Positions 7,949-17,933 of a stretch of 64,000 bases of DNA are shown here, piece after piece (position 1 is the stretch's first letter; every line of letters begins with the position of its first letter). The notes beneath the pieces were generated by a model that was not told the DNA's origin, searched no databases, and saw only the letters and a program-made list of their open reading frames with translations. The translations under genes and the position numbers were made by a program. Source of the stretch: Rhodovulum steppense (GTDB lineage Bacteria; Pseudomonadota; Alphaproteobacteria; Rhodobacterales; Rhodobacteraceae); assembly GCF_004339675.1 (NCBI RefSeq), contig NZ_SLVM01000013.1:1-64000 (forward strand), in the 5' to 3' direction.

Positions 7949-8710
7949 TCAGGCTGGCCATGGGAGTGCGGCGCCCCGACGCAGGACATCAGAGATGGCC
8001 GGAACATAGCTGTCGCCATCCCGTTCGTGCCGGGAACCTTCGTGAAGAATCAATGGGCTATGCAACCTGAAGGCGCTCTTGCCCCCCTTCCTCGCGCGCA
8101 GGAGGACAAGTTTGGCGGGGCGGCCAGGGCGGGCTTCCAGGGGCAGGATCTCCACACCACCTAAACGTGTATCCATGGCCCCCAGCAGCGCGGGCATCCG
8201 CTCGGCGCGCTGGATCAGCGTGAGCCAGCCGCGGGGGGCAAGGCGGCGGGCGGCGGTCTCGATCCACAGCGCCAACGGCGTCGCCTCGCCCAGCGCTGTC
8301 TCGCGGCCCGGATCGGGGGCGGCGCTGCCGCGTGCGCGCAGGTGGTAGGGCGGGTTGGCGATGACATGATCGAAATCGCGCGCGCGCAAGGATGCAGGCA
8401 GCGCCGCCAGATCGGCGGTCACGATGTCGAGAGCGATGCCGTTCGCATGGGCATTCCCGCGCGCCAGCTCGGCATAGAAGGGTTGCAATTCCACCCCGGT
8501 CAGCGTCAGCCCCGGCACTCGAACGCCGAGGCAGAGGCTGGCCACCCCGACGCCGCAGCCCAGTTCCAGCACCGACTGCCCCGGCGTGGCAGGCACCGCG
8601 GCGGCCAGCAGAACCGGGTCGATCCCGGCGCGATAGCCTTGCTCTGGCTGGCAGATCGACAGCTTGCCACCCAGGAACGCATCGCGCGTGAGCCCCTCCA
8701 CCGGCCTCAT
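7949..8710 (-). CDS. TrmN6-like tRNA methyltransferase
   Basis: This 253-residue SAM-dependent methyltransferase has motif I LELGCGVG and the N6-adenine signature NPPYHL. It resembles tRNA1(Val) (adenine37-N6)-methyltransferase (TrmN6/YfiC) and its alphaproteobacterial relatives. The opening GLTRDAFLGGKLSICQPEQGYRAG is a family feature that binds the cofactor side of the fold. It overlaps the upstream DUF2007 gene by four bases (ATGA), so the two are translationally coupled. The exact tRNA substrate is inferred. Confidence 0.85.
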   Translation of the reverse strand: MRPVEGLTRDAFLGGKLSICQPEQGYRAGIDPVLLAAAVPATPGQSVLELGCGVGVASLCLGVRVPGLTLTGVELQPFYAELARGNAHANGIALDIVTADLAALPASLRARDFDHVIANPPYHLRARGSAAPDPGRETALGEATPLALWIETAARRLAPRGWLTLIQRAERMPALLGAMDTRLGGVEILPLEARPGRPAKLVLLRARKGGKSAFRLHSPLILHEGSRHERDGDSYVPAISDVLRRGAALPWPA

Positions 8711-8928
8711 CCGCTTTCGGGCAGGTCGATGCCGTTGTCGCGCAAAACGGCGCGTGCGCGGAACAGGTCGCGATCCGCCACCATGATCCGGCGCGGCAAA
8801 ACGCCTATCGAGCCCTCAAGTATGCTCATGTGGACATCCATCTGAAAGCAGACTATCTCCTCGCCTTGTAGAAGTGCCGAGACGAAGGCGATGATCGTCG
8901 GGTCGTTGGTGCGGATGAGTTCCTTCAT
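8707..8928 (-). CDS. DUF2007 domain protein
   Basis: This 73-residue cytoplasmic protein begins MKELIRTNDPTIIAFV and contains SILEGSIGVLPRRIMV, the fold of the DUF2007 'putative signal transducing protein' family. It has no enzyme motif. It is the first gene of a two-gene operon with the TrmN6-like methyltransferase and is divergent from the polyprenyl synthase gene, with only 56 bases between them for both promoters. Confidence 0.85.
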   Translation of the reverse strand: MKELIRTNDPTIIAFVSALLQGEEIVCFQMDVHMSILEGSIGVLPRRIMVADRDLFRARAVLRDNGIDLPESG

Positions 8929-8984
8929 GACAGCGAGTTAAGGCCAGAGCGCCCCGCTTGTCGAGCAACCCTGACGAGGCCGTG

Positions 8985-9986
8985 ATGGGCTTGGACAACG
9001 CAGTCACGAAACCGCATGAACGGCTGGCCGCTCTGCTGAGCGAGGAAATGGCCGCCGTCGACAGGCTGATCCGGGAACGGATGCGGTCGGATTATGCCCC
9101 GCGGATCGAAGAGGTGGCCGCGCATATCGTGAGTGCGGGCGGCAAGCGGCTGCGCCCGATGCTGACCATCGCGGCGGCGCGGATGTGCGGCTATGACGGG
9201 CCCTATCACGTCTACCTGGCCGCGACGGTCGAGTTCATCCATACCGCGACGCTGTTGCATGACGATGTGGTGGACGAAAGCGGCCAGCGCCGCGGACGGC
9301 CGACGGCGAACCTGCTCTGGGACAACAAGTCGAGCGTGCTGGTCGGCGATTACCTGTTCGCGCGGTCGTTCCAGTTGATGGTGGCGCCGGGCAATCTGCA
9401 GGTGCTGGACATCCTGTCGAACGCCGCCGCGGTGATCGCCGAAGGAGAGGTGCTGCAACTGACCGCAGCGCGCGATCTTGCGACGACCGAGGATGTTTAT
9501 TTCAAGGTGATCCGTGGCAAGACCGCTGCGCTGTTCGCTGCGGCGACCGAGGTGGGCGGCGTGATCGCAGGCATGCCCGAGGATCAGGTGCGCGCGCTGT
9601 ATACCTATGGCGATGCGTTGGGCGTGGGCTTCCAGATCGTCGACGACCTGCTGGACGTGGCGGGCGATGCCAAGGCGACCGGCAAGAATATCGGCGACGA
9701 TTTCCGCGAGCGCAAGCTGACGCTGCCGATCATCAAGGCGGTTGCTGCGGCCGATGACGAGGAACGCGCGTTCTGGAAGCGCACGATCGCCAAGGGCGAC
9801 CAGCGCGAGGGTGATCTGAAACACGCGCTGGACCTGATGCACAGGCGCGGCGCCATCGAGGCCACGCGACTCGAGGCGCTGGCCTGGTCGGCACGGGCGA
9901 AAGAGGCGCTGGCCTGCCTGCCCGATCACGAGATCCGCGACATGCTGAGCGATCTGGCCGATTACGTCGTCGCCCGGATCAGCTAG
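8985..9986 (+). CDS. ispB: Long-chain all-trans polyprenyl diphosphate synthase
   Basis: This 333-residue enzyme extends farnesyl diphosphate with isopentenyl diphosphate to give the ubiquinone side chain. Both aspartate-rich motifs are present: HDDVVDES in the first half and QIVDDLLD in the second, with GKRLRPML for substrate phosphate binding. I chose the ATG at 8985 ([14 protein letters not shown]); a TTG at 8958 would add nine residues. Product length (octa- or decaprenyl) cannot be read directly. ubiA, which attaches the chain, is at 37.5 kb. Its stop overlaps the convergent ispE stop. Confidence 0.93.
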   Translation: MGLDNAVTKPHERLAALLSEEMAAVDRLIRERMRSDYAPRIEEVAAHIVSAGGKRLRPMLTIAAARMCGYDGPYHVYLAATVEFIHTATLLHDDVVDESGQRRGRPTANLLWDNKSSVLVGDYLFARSFQLMVAPGNLQVLDILSNAAAVIAEGEVLQLTAARDLATTEDVYFKVIRGKTAALFAAATEVGGVIAGMPEDQVRALYTYGDALGVGFQIVDDLLDVAGDAKATGKNIGDDFRERKLTLPIIKAVAAADDEERAFWKRTIAKGDQREGDLKHALDLMHRRGAIEATRLEALAWSARAKEALACLPDHEIRDMLSDLADYVVARIS

Positions 9987-10837
9987 GCCAACGCGGGTTT
10001 CAGCGTAAAGGGCTCCGCCGCGGCCACCCACCAGCCCGGGTTTTCGGCGCGCAGGGTTGTGGCGGCGGTCTCGGCCTCTGCACGGCTGTCATAGATCCCG
10101 AAACAGGTGGCCCCCGAGCCCGACATCCGGGCCAGCAGGCAGCCCGGCGTCGCGGCAATTGCCCCGATCACGGTGCCGATCACCGGGGCCAGCGCCCTTG
10201 CGGGCGCCTCAAGGTCGTTGCGCTGGGTTCTGAGCCAATGCGCCATGGTCGCGGCACTTGCCCAGCCCGGCGGATGCGGCATGGCCGGGTTGTCCTTGCG
10301 GGTCAGCGCCTTGAACACCGCGGGCGTGGGCACCTCGACGCCCGGGTTCACCAGAACCAAACCCATCGCGGGCAGGCGCGGCCCCTCGGTGATCTCCTCG
10401 CCGACGCCACGCATGCGCAGCGACCGGGGTGCAAGGCAGACTGGCACATCGGCGCCCAGCGACAGCACCGCCTGCGGCTCGGGCAGGGCGACGTCCCAAA
10501 GCTGCGCAAGACCGCGCAGCGCCGCCGCAGCATCGGACGAGCCCCCGCCGATCCCGGCCGCGGCGGGCAGGTGCTTGTCCAGCGTGATCGCCGCGCCCCG
10601 CCCCGGCCCGAACAGCGCCGCGGCCTTCAGCACCAGGTTGCGCCCGTCCGTGGGAACACCCTCGGCGCGGGGGCCGGTGACGGTCAGCGTCAGATCGTCG
10701 GCGGGCGCCAGCGTCAGCCGGTCGCCGCAATCGGCAAAGACCACAAGGCTGTCGAGCAGGTGATAGCCATCCGCCCGCTGTCCGGTGACATGCAGGGTCA
10801 GGTTGATCTTGGCAGGCGCGAAGGTCTCAACCGTCAT
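9983..10837 (-). CDS. ispE: 4-diphosphocytidyl-2-C-methyl-D-erythritol kinase
   Basis: This 284-residue GHMP kinase phosphorylates CDP-ME in the non-mevalonate isoprenoid pathway. [21 protein letters not shown] opens the protein, and the ATP loop [16 protein letters not shown] and C-terminal [12 protein letters not shown] are the expected GHMP motifs. The ATG at 10835-10837 gives the family start; the upstream extension is out of family. It overlaps the upstream TPR gene by 11 bases, indicating coupled translation, and abuts ispB convergently. Confidence 0.95.
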   Translation of the reverse strand: MTVETFAPAKINLTLHVTGQRADGYHLLDSLVVFADCGDRLTLAPADDLTLTVTGPRAEGVPTDGRNLVLKAAALFGPGRGAAITLDKHLPAAAGIGGGSSDAAAALRGLAQLWDVALPEPQAVLSLGADVPVCLAPRSLRMRGVGEEITEGPRLPAMGLVLVNPGVEVPTPAVFKALTRKDNPAMPHPPGWASAATMAHWLRTQRNDLEAPARALAPVIGTVIGAIAATPGCLLARMSGSGATCFGIYDSRAEAETAATTLRAENPGWWVAAAEPFTLKPALA

Positions 10838-12536
10838 TGGCCGGATGCAGGGGCGGCGCCCCTTCTTCCTTGAGCACCTTGTCCAGCCCGATTTCCAGTT
10901 TGCGGCGGATGCGGTTGGCCTCGTCCTCCTCGGGGTCGAAGGACAGCGCGCGGTGCCACTGGAACCGCGCCTCGTTGCGCCGCCCCACGGCCCAGTAGAC
11001 ATCGCCCAGATGGTCGTTGACGATCGGATCGACCGGCATCAGTTCGGCCGCGCGTTCCATATGCGGCACCGCCTCGTCGTAGCGGCCCAGCCGGTACAGC
11101 ACCCAGCCCAGGCTGTCGGTGATATAGCCGTCATCGGGCCGGGCGGCGACGGCGCGTTCGATCATGTCGAGCGCCTGATCGAGATTGGTCTTCATCTCGA
11201 CCCAGGAATAGCCCAGATAGTTCAGGACCTGCGGCTGGTCGGGTTCCAGTTCGAGGGCCTGAAGGAAATCGGCCTCGGCCCTGTCCCAGATGTCCAGCCG
11301 CTCATGCGTGATGCCGCGGACGTAGTAGACGATCCACTGGCCGCGGGCGGGCTCGTCGAACAGCGCGATCGCCGCGTCATAGGCTTGCCGCGCTTCCTCG
11401 TAACGTTCCTGGCTGCGGAACGTGTCGCCCAGCGTCACATGGATGATGGCGATGTCGGGAAATTCCGCAGCCAGCGCCTGAAGAACCCCGATCGCAGCGT
11501 CGATATCGCCCGCCTTGCGCATCGCTTCGGCGCGGCCGAGCTCGGCGGCGTAGAAGGCCGGATCCTCCGCCCCGACACGGGCATAGGCGGCGATGGCAAG
11601 TTCGTACCGCTCCTGTGATTCCAGAAGGTTGGCGGACAGCAGAACCGCATCGGTATTGGCTGGGGCAAGGTATTCGGCAAGCCGGGAATAGACCAGCGTG
11701 TAGCTGTCCATCGCATCGCCGTTCAGCGCGCCCGCAACGGTGTAGAAGACCTCGGCTGCCCCCTCGGTCGCGTCGCGCACGACATCGAAGGGCAGCGGCT
11801 CATCCGCAGCCAGCCGCTTACTCAGCCGGGTCACCCCGGGATCGGTTTCGCTGCCGAAGGCCATCTCGACCAGTTCCAGCGCATCCGAATTGCGTTCGAG
11901 CTGGCTGAGAACCTGTGCGTGGGCGATCACGCCCCGCCGCGTCGCGCGCAACGGCCCCTCGGCCTCACCGGACAGGATCAGGTCGGCCCCCTCGAAATCG
12001 CCCGCCGCGGCCAGCGCCAGCGCCTTGTGGTACAGCCCGAACGCCCTGAGCCCGGACTGCGCAGAGGCCGCGTCGAAGGCCTCCAGCGCCTCGGACATGC
12101 GGCCCTGCCCGAACCGTGCCCAGGCGCGCAGCAGCGCATCGACCAGCGGCGCGGCACTGCGCCCGGCCTCCATGTCGGCCAGCATCTCGTCCCAGGCGCC
12201 GCGCTTCATCTGCTCGGCAATGATGACAAGGTTCGCGATCTGGCTGACATGCCCGCCGCTTTCCAGCCGCCGCGCGATCGGTACCGCGCGGTCAAGCTCG
12301 CCAAGCCCGACATGGGCGGTCAGGGCGTTTTCCAGAAGGAACGGATTGGACGGATCGCGCGCCAGCGCCGCATCGAAATAGCGCGCCGCCTCGGCGTAGT
12401 CGCTGTACATGCTGGCCTGGCGCGCGGCCAGATAGGCCCCGGCAAGACCCTCCTGCGCAGGGGCGGGCGTAGCCAGCGTCAGGGCCACAAGCCCGGCAGC
12501 GGCAAGAAATGCGAAACGCGGAAGGCGGTCAGCCAA
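10827..12536 (-). CDS. Exported tetratricopeptide-repeat protein
   Basis: This 569-residue protein has a cleavable signal (residues 1-27, ending TPAPAQ) followed by TPR units through most of its length. The repeats are clearest in the C-terminal half, with elements such as [33 protein letters not shown] and [18 protein letters not shown]. It presumably scaffolds periplasmic or envelope proteins; no enzyme motif is seen. Its 3' end overlaps ispE, an arrangement I recall from other Rhodobacterales. Confidence 0.85.
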   Translation of the reverse strand: MADRLPRFAFLAAAGLVALTLATPAPAQEGLAGAYLAARQASMYSDYAEAARYFDAALARDPSNPFLLENALTAHVGLGELDRAVPIARRLESGGHVSQIANLVIIAEQMKRGAWDEMLADMEAGRSAAPLVDALLRAWARFGQGRMSEALEAFDAASAQSGLRAFGLYHKALALAAAGDFEGADLILSGEAEGPLRATRRGVIAHAQVLSQLERNSDALELVEMAFGSETDPGVTRLSKRLAADEPLPFDVVRDATEGAAEVFYTVAGALNGDAMDSYTLVYSRLAEYLAPANTDAVLLSANLLESQERYELAIAAYARVGAEDPAFYAAELGRAEAMRKAGDIDAAIGVLQALAAEFPDIAIIHVTLGDTFRSQERYEEARQAYDAAIALFDEPARGQWIVYYVRGITHERLDIWDRAEADFLQALELEPDQPQVLNYLGYSWVEMKTNLDQALDMIERAVAARPDDGYITDSLGWVLYRLGRYDEAVPHMERAAELMPVDPIVNDHLGDVYWAVGRRNEARFQWHRALSFDPEEDEANRIRRKLEIGLDKVLKEEGAPPLHPANDG

Positions 12537-12640
12537 GGATATACTCCGGTCGATCTGGGTTCAACCTAGAGCCCGGTGCCGGACAAGGCAATCGGCCGCC
12601 CCGAACCGCCCCGCGAAACCCTGCCCCCGTCGCGCGGATG

Positions 12641-14290
12641 TTACATGTTCGGATAGTTCGGCCCGTCACCGCCCTGCGGCGTCGCCCAAGTGATGTTCTG
12701 GCTGGGATCCTTGATATCGCAGGTCTTGCAATGGACGCAGTTCTGGAAGTTGACGACGAATCCCTTGTTGCCGTCCTTCTCGACCACCTCGTAGACGCCC
12801 GCCGGGCAATAGCGCTGCGCGGGTTCCGCGAAATCGGGCAGGTTCACCCGGATCGGCAGCGCCGGATCGGCCAGCCGCAGGTGGCTGGGCTGGCTTTCCT
12901 CGTGATTGGTGAAGGAGAACGCCACGTTGGTCAGCCGGTCGAAGCTGAGCACGCCATCGGGCTTGGGATAATCGATCTTGGGAAAATCCTTGGCCTTTCC
13001 GGTATGGGCGGCGTCGGTCTTTTCATGGTGCAGCGTGCCCAGCGGGTTCCAACCGGTCAGGTTCGCCATCCACATGTCGAACCCGCCCAGCGCGGTCGCC
13101 ATCAGGTTGCCGTAATGCGACCAGAGCGGCTTGACGTTGCGCACCCGCTTGAGATCCCTGGCGATCGCGCCCGCATGCAGCGCGGTGTCGTAATCCTCAA
13201 GCGTGTCGCCCGCGCGGCCCGCGCGGATCGCCGCGACCGCGGCCGTCGCGGCCTCGATCCCCGACATCATCGCGTTGTGGTTGCCCTTGATCCGCGGCAC
13301 GTTCACCAGCCCCGCGGAACAGCCCAGCAGCACGCCGCCGGGGAACGCCGCCTTCGGGATCGACTGGTAACCGCCCTCGGAAATCGCCCGCGCACCATAG
13401 GCCACGCGCTTGCCGCCCTTCAGCAACTCGGCGACCGCCGGATGATGCTTGAAGCGCTGGAACTCCATATAGGGGTAAAGATGCGGGTTCTCGTAGTTCA
13501 GGTGGACCACGAAACCGATGAAGATCTGGTTGTTCTCGGCGTGGTAGATGAACGAGCCGCCACCGGCATTGCCATCGAGCGGCCAGCCCATGGTATGGGT
13601 GACCGTGCCCTCGCGGTGCTTGGCGGGGTCGATCTCCCAGATCTCCTTCATGCCGATGCCGTATTTCTGCGGATCGCGGCCTTCCGACAGGCCGAATTTC
13701 GCGATCACCTGCTTGGACAGCGATCCGCGCACGCCTTCGGCAAGAAAGACATACTTGCCGCGCAGTTCCATGCCCGGTTCGTAATTCGGCCCCGGCGTGC
13801 CATCGGCCTGTCGCCCGAACTCACCCGCGATGACGCCCGCAACGCGGCCATCCTCGCCCCAGACGACTTCCGAACAGGACATCCCGGGGAAGATCTCGAC
13901 GCCCAGACCCTCGGCCTGTTCGGCCAGCCAGCGGCAGACATTGCCCATCGAGACGATGTAGTTGCCATGGTTCGACATCAGAGGCGGCATCAGCCAGTTG
14001 GGAAACCGGAACTGGCCCTTTTTGCCGAGAAACAGGAAATTGTCCTCGCGGACCGGCACGCTGACCGGCGCACCACGTTCCTTCCAGTCGGGGAAAAGCG
14101 CGTTCAGGCCCGTGGGGTCCAGCACCGCACCCGACAGGATATGCGCGCCGACCTCGGAGCCCTTTTCAAGCACCACGACGGACAGATCGGAATCGAGTTC
14201 CTTGAGCCGGATCGCGGCAGAAAGGCCCGCAGGCCCCGCACCCACGATAACGACGTCATATTCCATCGATTCCCGTTCGATCTCGGCCAT
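12641..14290 (-). CDS. Electron transfer flavoprotein-ubiquinone oxidoreductase
   Basis: This 549-residue membrane-associated flavoprotein passes electrons from ETF to ubiquinone. The FAD motif VGAGPAGLSAAIRL is at about 12-25. The C-terminus carries the 4Fe-4S cluster cysteines in CPAGVYEV, NCVHCKTCDIKDP. The ATG at 14290 was preferred because GAGGGGAAG lies just before it; a start at 14329 adds 13 residues. It would accept electrons from acyl-CoA dehydrogenases such as the one at 19.7-21.4 kb. The gene is monocistronic here. Confidence 0.96.
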   Translation of the reverse strand: MAEIERESMEYDVVIVGAGPAGLSAAIRLKELDSDLSVVVLEKGSEVGAHILSGAVLDPTGLNALFPDWKERGAPVSVPVREDNFLFLGKKGQFRFPNWLMPPLMSNHGNYIVSMGNVCRWLAEQAEGLGVEIFPGMSCSEVVWGEDGRVAGVIAGEFGRQADGTPGPNYEPGMELRGKYVFLAEGVRGSLSKQVIAKFGLSEGRDPQKYGIGMKEIWEIDPAKHREGTVTHTMGWPLDGNAGGGSFIYHAENNQIFIGFVVHLNYENPHLYPYMEFQRFKHHPAVAELLKGGKRVAYGARAISEGGYQSIPKAAFPGGVLLGCSAGLVNVPRIKGNHNAMMSGIEAATAAVAAIRAGRAGDTLEDYDTALHAGAIARDLKRVRNVKPLWSHYGNLMATALGGFDMWMANLTGWNPLGTLHHEKTDAAHTGKAKDFPKIDYPKPDGVLSFDRLTNVAFSFTNHEESQPSHLRLADPALPIRVNLPDFAEPAQRYCPAGVYEVVEKDGNKGFVVNFQNCVHCKTCDIKDPSQNITWATPQGGDGPNYPNM

Positions 14291-14517
14291 GGAACTTCCC
14301 CTCTCGAACGGCGCGGGCGCCGCCCCCACGTTAAGCTACCGCAAACCGTTAGCGCAGGCGGCGGGGCAGTTCAATCGCAACGCAACAAGATTTCGCTGCA
14401 GAGCGGCATTGCGCAACGGAACACCCCAGACGGCTTGGCGGAACGGCGCTCGCGGCTGGTGATGTACTCTTGCAATCCGCGCCGCTCTCGGTTCAGGTGA
14501 ATCGGAACCCAACCGCT

Positions 14518-14541
14518 GGCGGGCTGCACTTTGCGCCCGCC
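14518..14541 (+). terminator. Hairpin with T-rich tail upstream of greA
   Basis: GGCGGGC (14518-14524) pairs with GCCCGCC (14535-14541) over a 10-base loop and is followed by TTATTCTCTTT. It is 28 bases before the greA start. Nothing upstream on this strand needs a terminator, so it could be a leader attenuator or mRNA-stability hairpin of greA. The loop is long, so the call is cautious. Confidence 0.45.
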
Positions 14542-14569
14542 TTATTCTCTTTAAGTCCCAAAGAGTGCC

Positions 14570-15040
14570 ATGGAAAAGATACCTATGACCCGCGCGGGCC
14601 ATACCGCGCTCGATGAAGAACTGAAGACGCTCAAATCCGTCGAGCGTCCGGCCGTGATCCGGGCGATCGCAGAGGCGCGCGAGCATGGCGACCTGTCGGA
14701 AAATGCCGAGTATCATGCCGCGCGCGAGAAGCAGAGCTTCATCGAAGGCCGCATCAGGGAACTTGAGGCGCTCTTGTCCCGGGCCGAGGTGATCGACCCC
14801 TCGAAACTGTCCGGACCGATCAAATTCGGTGCGACCGTGACGCTGGTCGACGAGGACACGGACGAGGAACGGACCTACCAGATCGTGGGCGAGGCCGAGG
14901 CAGATATCGAGAAGGGCCTGCTGAACATCAATTCGCCGCTGGCCCGCGCGCTGATCGGCAAGGAGGAAGGCGACAGCATCGAGGTGCGTACGCCGGGTGG
15001 CGAACGCGGCTACGAGGTGCTCAAGATCCGCTACGTCTGA
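14570..15040 (+). CDS. greA: Transcription elongation factor GreA
   Basis: This 156-residue factor rescues backtracked RNA polymerase by stimulating transcript cleavage. It has the N-terminal coiled coil with [21 protein letters not shown] (acidic tip residues present) and the C-terminal FKBP-like domain with FGATVTL and [14 protein letters not shown]. Length is normal. A hairpin precedes it, and a membrane protein gene follows after 18 bases. Confidence 0.97.
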   Translation: MEKIPMTRAGHTALDEELKTLKSVERPAVIRAIAEAREHGDLSENAEYHAAREKQSFIEGRIRELEALLSRAEVIDPSKLSGPIKFGATVTLVDEDTDEERTYQIVGEAEADIEKGLLNINSPLARALIGKEEGDSIEVRTPGGERGYEVLKIRYV

Positions 15041-15058
15041 GGACGCGGGAGCCGTTAC

Positions 15059-16096
15059 ATGGCTTGGGAAAAGCAGGACAAGTCGTTCGACCCGGGAAGC
15101 TTCACGCGCCCGGTCCGCGAAAACGGGATCACGACGACGGATGTCGTGGTGGCGGTGCTGTCGGTCTTGTGGCTGGCCATCGCGGCGCTTCTGCTTGCCT
15201 ATGGGCGCGCGGCCGAAGGCGCTGCGGCGGAGCGGCTGGTCTTCGTGCTCGTGCTGCTGGCGGTCGTGACACCGCTCGCGCTGATCTGGGTGGGTGCGGC
15301 CGCAATGCGCAGCGCACGCATCCTGCGCGAGGATTCGGCGCGTCTGTGCGCAGCGCTGGACGCGCTGCGACAGAACCAGATCCAGCAGCAGCGCACCGGA
15401 AGCACGGATATCCGGCCCGCTTTGGAAAAGCGGATCGAGGAGATCGCCCAGGCGCAGCGCCAGACCGACAGCGTGATCGCCACCTTCGTGTCGACCCGGT
15501 CGCGCGAGGCGGAGCCCGAAGGGGGCGTCGATGTCATGCCCTCAGCGTCTCCCTCCCCTCCTGCCCCTACCGCGGACTCCCAGCCCTCGCTCGCGCTTGG
15601 CACGCCCTCCGAGGTGTTGCAACCGCCGCTGGACCGATCCGAATTCATCCGCGCGCTGAACTTCCCAGAGACCACCGGCGACCGCGAGGGCTTTCGCGCG
15701 CTGCGCCGCGCGCTCGAGGACCGGATGGCGGCCAAGCTTGTCCGCTCGGCCCAGGACGTGCTGACCCTGCTCAGCCAGGAAGGCATCTACATGGACGACC
15801 TGACGCCGGACCGGGCCCGGCCCGAAGTCTGGCGCCGCTTTGCCGAGGGCGAACGCGGCGCGGGCGTCTCCGCGTTAGGCGGGGTGCGCGACCGCTCCTG
15901 TCTGGCGCTGACCGCGGCACGGATGAAGCAGGACCCGATCTTCCGCGATGTTGCACATCATTTCCTGCGCCAGTTCGACCGCATGCTGGTCGAGTTCGAG
16001 CCAGACGCAACCGACCAGGAACTGAACGATCTGGCCGAAACCCGCACCGCGCGCGCCTTCATGCTGCTGGGTCGGGTGACGGGGATGTTCGGCTAG
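15059..16096 (+). CDS. Conserved membrane protein, function unknown
   Basis: This 345-residue protein has two hydrophobic segments near the N-terminus (about 23-45 and 58-82), a short charged coiled-coil stretch, a low-complexity Ser/Pro linker (about 160-185) and a soluble C-terminal domain of about 150 residues. I recognise no catalytic motif. It follows greA closely and probably shares its transcript. Both membrane segments being N-terminal places the C-terminal domain in the cytoplasm. Confidence 0.75.
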   Translation: MAWEKQDKSFDPGSFTRPVRENGITTTDVVVAVLSVLWLAIAALLLAYGRAAEGAAAERLVFVLVLLAVVTPLALIWVGAAAMRSARILREDSARLCAALDALRQNQIQQQRTGSTDIRPALEKRIEEIAQAQRQTDSVIATFVSTRSREAEPEGGVDVMPSASPSPPAPTADSQPSLALGTPSEVLQPPLDRSEFIRALNFPETTGDREGFRALRRALEDRMAAKLVRSAQDVLTLLSQEGIYMDDLTPDRARPEVWRRFAEGERGAGVSALGGVRDRSCLALTAARMKQDPIFRDVAHHFLRQFDRMLVEFEPDATDQELNDLAETRTARAFMLLGRVTGMFG

Positions 16097-16105
16097 AACC
16101 GGCGA

Positions 16106-16702
16106 TCAGGCGCCGGGCGGCTGCAACGCCGCCTCGGCAAGGGCAAGGTCGTCGGGGGTGTTGATGTTGAAGAAGGGGTCGATCCCCTCCGCCTCGAACC
16201 CGGCCGTTACCGCGCCCTTGGCATGGGCGAAGCCGCCAAGGCGACGCTCGCCCCGGGCTAGCGCGGCGCGCAATTCCTCGCGCAGCCCTACCGGCCAGAG
16301 CGCCGCCGTCGGGTGCATTCGCCCGCAGCTTGCCGCAACCGCCAATCCGCCTCCCGCCGCAGCCACCAGCCGCGCTACCAGATCGGCGGGCAGAAACGGC
16401 GTGTCCACCGCCGCGGTCGCGACCGCCTCGGCTCCCTCCTCTGCCGCCCAGTCGAGCCCCGCCAACACGCCCGCCAGCGGCCCAAGATTGCCCGGCGGCG
16501 GATCGGCCAGAACCGGCAGGCGAGCCTCGGCATAGTCCTCCGCAAGGCCATTCGCACTGAGCGCCAGCGCCGCGACCTGGGGTCCCAGCCGCGCGGCAAC
16601 GCGCGCCAGAAGCGTCGTGCCGCCCAGACGGATCAGCGCCTTGTCCACGCCGCCCATCCGCCGCCCCCGCCCGCCCGCAAGGATCACCCCGACCACCCGC
16701 AT
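16106..16702 (-). CDS. mobA: Molybdenum cofactor guanylyltransferase
   Basis: This 198-residue enzyme transfers GMP to molybdopterin to make the guanine dinucleotide cofactor used by DMSO-reductase family enzymes. The nucleotide-binding opening GVILAGGRGRRMGGVDKAL is complete, as is VDTPFLP. The ATG at 16702 is the family start; the track's longer frame is spurious. The gene stands alone between convergent and divergent neighbours. moaB and moaDE lie elsewhere in the window. Confidence 0.92.
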   Translation of the reverse strand: MRVVGVILAGGRGRRMGGVDKALIRLGGTTLLARVAARLGPQVAALALSANGLAEDYAEARLPVLADPPPGNLGPLAGVLAGLDWAAEEGAEAVATAAVDTPFLPADLVARLVAAAGGGLAVAASCGRMHPTAALWPVGLREELRAALARGERRLGGFAHAKGAVTAGFEAEGIDPFFNINTPDDLALAEAALQPPGA

Positions 16703-16779
16703 CGGATCCCCGTTTTGCGGTTGCACCCCATCGCCGGAGAGCTTACGCCCGCCGGGCACCTCAAGACCAGAGCGCGCCG

Positions 16780-17487
16780 ATGTCCGCCTCAAATGTCAGA
16801 TCGGCCTATTGGACCGGCGTCCGCCACGGCGCGCCGTTCGTTCTGGTCATCATGCCCTTCGGCCTGCTGTTCGGGGTCGTCGGGACCGAAGCGGGGCTGA
16901 ACATTGCCGAGGTTATGGGCTTTTCGATCCTCGTCATCGCCGGTGCCGCGCAGTTCACGGCCGTTCAGCTCATGGTGGATCAGGCGCCCACGATGCTGGT
17001 GCTGGCAACGGCACTGGCGGTGAATTTGCGCATGGCGATGTATTCCGCCGCGCTGACCCCGCATCTGGGCGGCGCACCGCTCTGGCAACGGGCGCTGGCT
17101 GCCTATTTCCTGGTCGACCAGACCTATGCGCTGGCCCAGGCCCGCTACGAATCGCGCCCAGAGATGAGCTTGGGCGAGCGGCTGGCCTATTACGCGGGCA
17201 GCATCACGCCGGTCTGCCCGATGTGGTATGTCGCGACGCTGGCGGGCGCGCTGGCAGGCCAGGCGATCCCGCCCGAATTCGCGCTGGACTTCGCGGTGCC
17301 GATCACCTTCCTCGCGATGGTGGCGCCCGCGCTGCGGACGCTGGCCCATGTGGCTGCGGTCGGCACCTCGGTCGCGGTGGCGCTGACGCTGGCCTTCCTG
17401 CCCTATCAGGCGGGCGTGCTGATCGCTGGGCTGGTGGCGATGATGGTGGGGGCGCAAGTGGAATTGCGGATGGGGAACCGGGAATGA
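16780..17487 (+). CDS. azlC: AzlC family branched-chain amino acid exporter, large subunit
   Basis: This 235-residue membrane protein has about seven hydrophobic segments and the family features GVRHGAPFVLVIMPFG and GAAQFTAVQLM. AzlC with AzlD exports branched-chain amino acids or their analogues. The stop overlaps the azlD start by four bases, and the two form a unit. The family is sometimes annotated as permease; direction is inferred from the Bacillus and Corynebacterium (BrnFE) homologues. Confidence 0.9.
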   Translation: MSASNVRSAYWTGVRHGAPFVLVIMPFGLLFGVVGTEAGLNIAEVMGFSILVIAGAAQFTAVQLMVDQAPTMLVLATALAVNLRMAMYSAALTPHLGGAPLWQRALAAYFLVDQTYALAQARYESRPEMSLGERLAYYAGSITPVCPMWYVATLAGALAGQAIPPEFALDFAVPITFLAMVAPALRTLAHVAAVGTSVAVALTLAFLPYQAGVLIAGLVAMMVGAQVELRMGNRE

Positions 17488-17813
17488 CCCAGTCGAGCCT
17501 GGAGATCTGGACGATCATCGGTCTGCTCGGGATCGGAACCTTCCTGATCCGGTTCTCGTTCCTGGGGATGATCGGCGAACGGCCCCTGCCCGACTGGCTG
17601 CTGCGGCATCTGCGCTATACGCCCGTCGCGGTACTGCCCGCGCTGGTGGCCCCCATGGTGGTCTGGCCGCAGGCGACGGGAGGGGAGACCGACCCCGCCC
17701 GGATGCTGGCCGCGCTTGCCACGCTGGGGGTCGGCCATGTCACGAAAAACGTGCTGGCCGCCATCGCAGCGGGGGCGGTCACGCTTTACGGGATGCTGTT
17801 CCTGCTGGGATAG
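17484..17813 (+). CDS. azlD: AzlD family branched-chain amino acid exporter, small subunit
   Basis: This 109-residue protein has four hydrophobic segments and the AzlD pattern GTFLIRFSFL near the N-terminus and LRYTPVAVLPALVAP centrally. It begins inside the azlC stop (ATGA), so the two are translated together as a small/large subunit exporter. It is followed by a hairpin and a recurrent intergenic motif. Confidence 0.9.
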   Translation: MTQSSLEIWTIIGLLGIGTFLIRFSFLGMIGERPLPDWLLRHLRYTPVAVLPALVAPMVVWPQATGGETDPARMLAALATLGVGHVTKNVLAAIAAGAVTLYGMLFLLG

Positions 17814-17848
17814 GCGCCGGGTTTCGGCTTGCTGCGCAAGCCGACCCG

Positions 17849-17867
17849 CCGGGGGCGCTGCCCCCGG
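17849..17867. terminator. Hairpin after azlD
   Basis: CCGGGGGC (17849-17856), loop GCT, GCCCCCGG (17860-17867). A perfect 8-bp stem between the convergent azlD and lipoprotein genes. There is no T-run directly after it; the intergenic motif with its TATTTT follows within a few bases. Confidence 0.6.
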
Positions 17868-17868
17868 A

Positions 17869-17895
17869 CCCCCGGGGTATTTTGGCCAAGAAGAA
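17869..17895 (+). repeat. Recurrent intergenic motif, copy 3
   Basis: CCCCCGGGGTATTTTGGCC then AAGAAGAA, directly after the azlD hairpin. It matches copy 1 best and retains the C-rich block, TATTT, GGCCA and GAAGAA elements. Confidence 0.65.
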
Positions 17896-17933
17896 ACACA
17901 AGGCGTTTCGCGCGCCTGGGCAGGATGCCGCGC

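Noticed and set aside
8058-8845. Several frames within and opposite the methyltransferase region (8058-8267, 8079-8348, 8342-8845)
   Set aside because: They overlap the TrmN6-like and DUF2007 genes out of frame and have shadow composition.
12509-14500. 663-residue plus-strand frame opposite ETF-QO
   Set aside because: ETF-QO has the FAD and Fe-S motifs in its frame; the other is a shadow.
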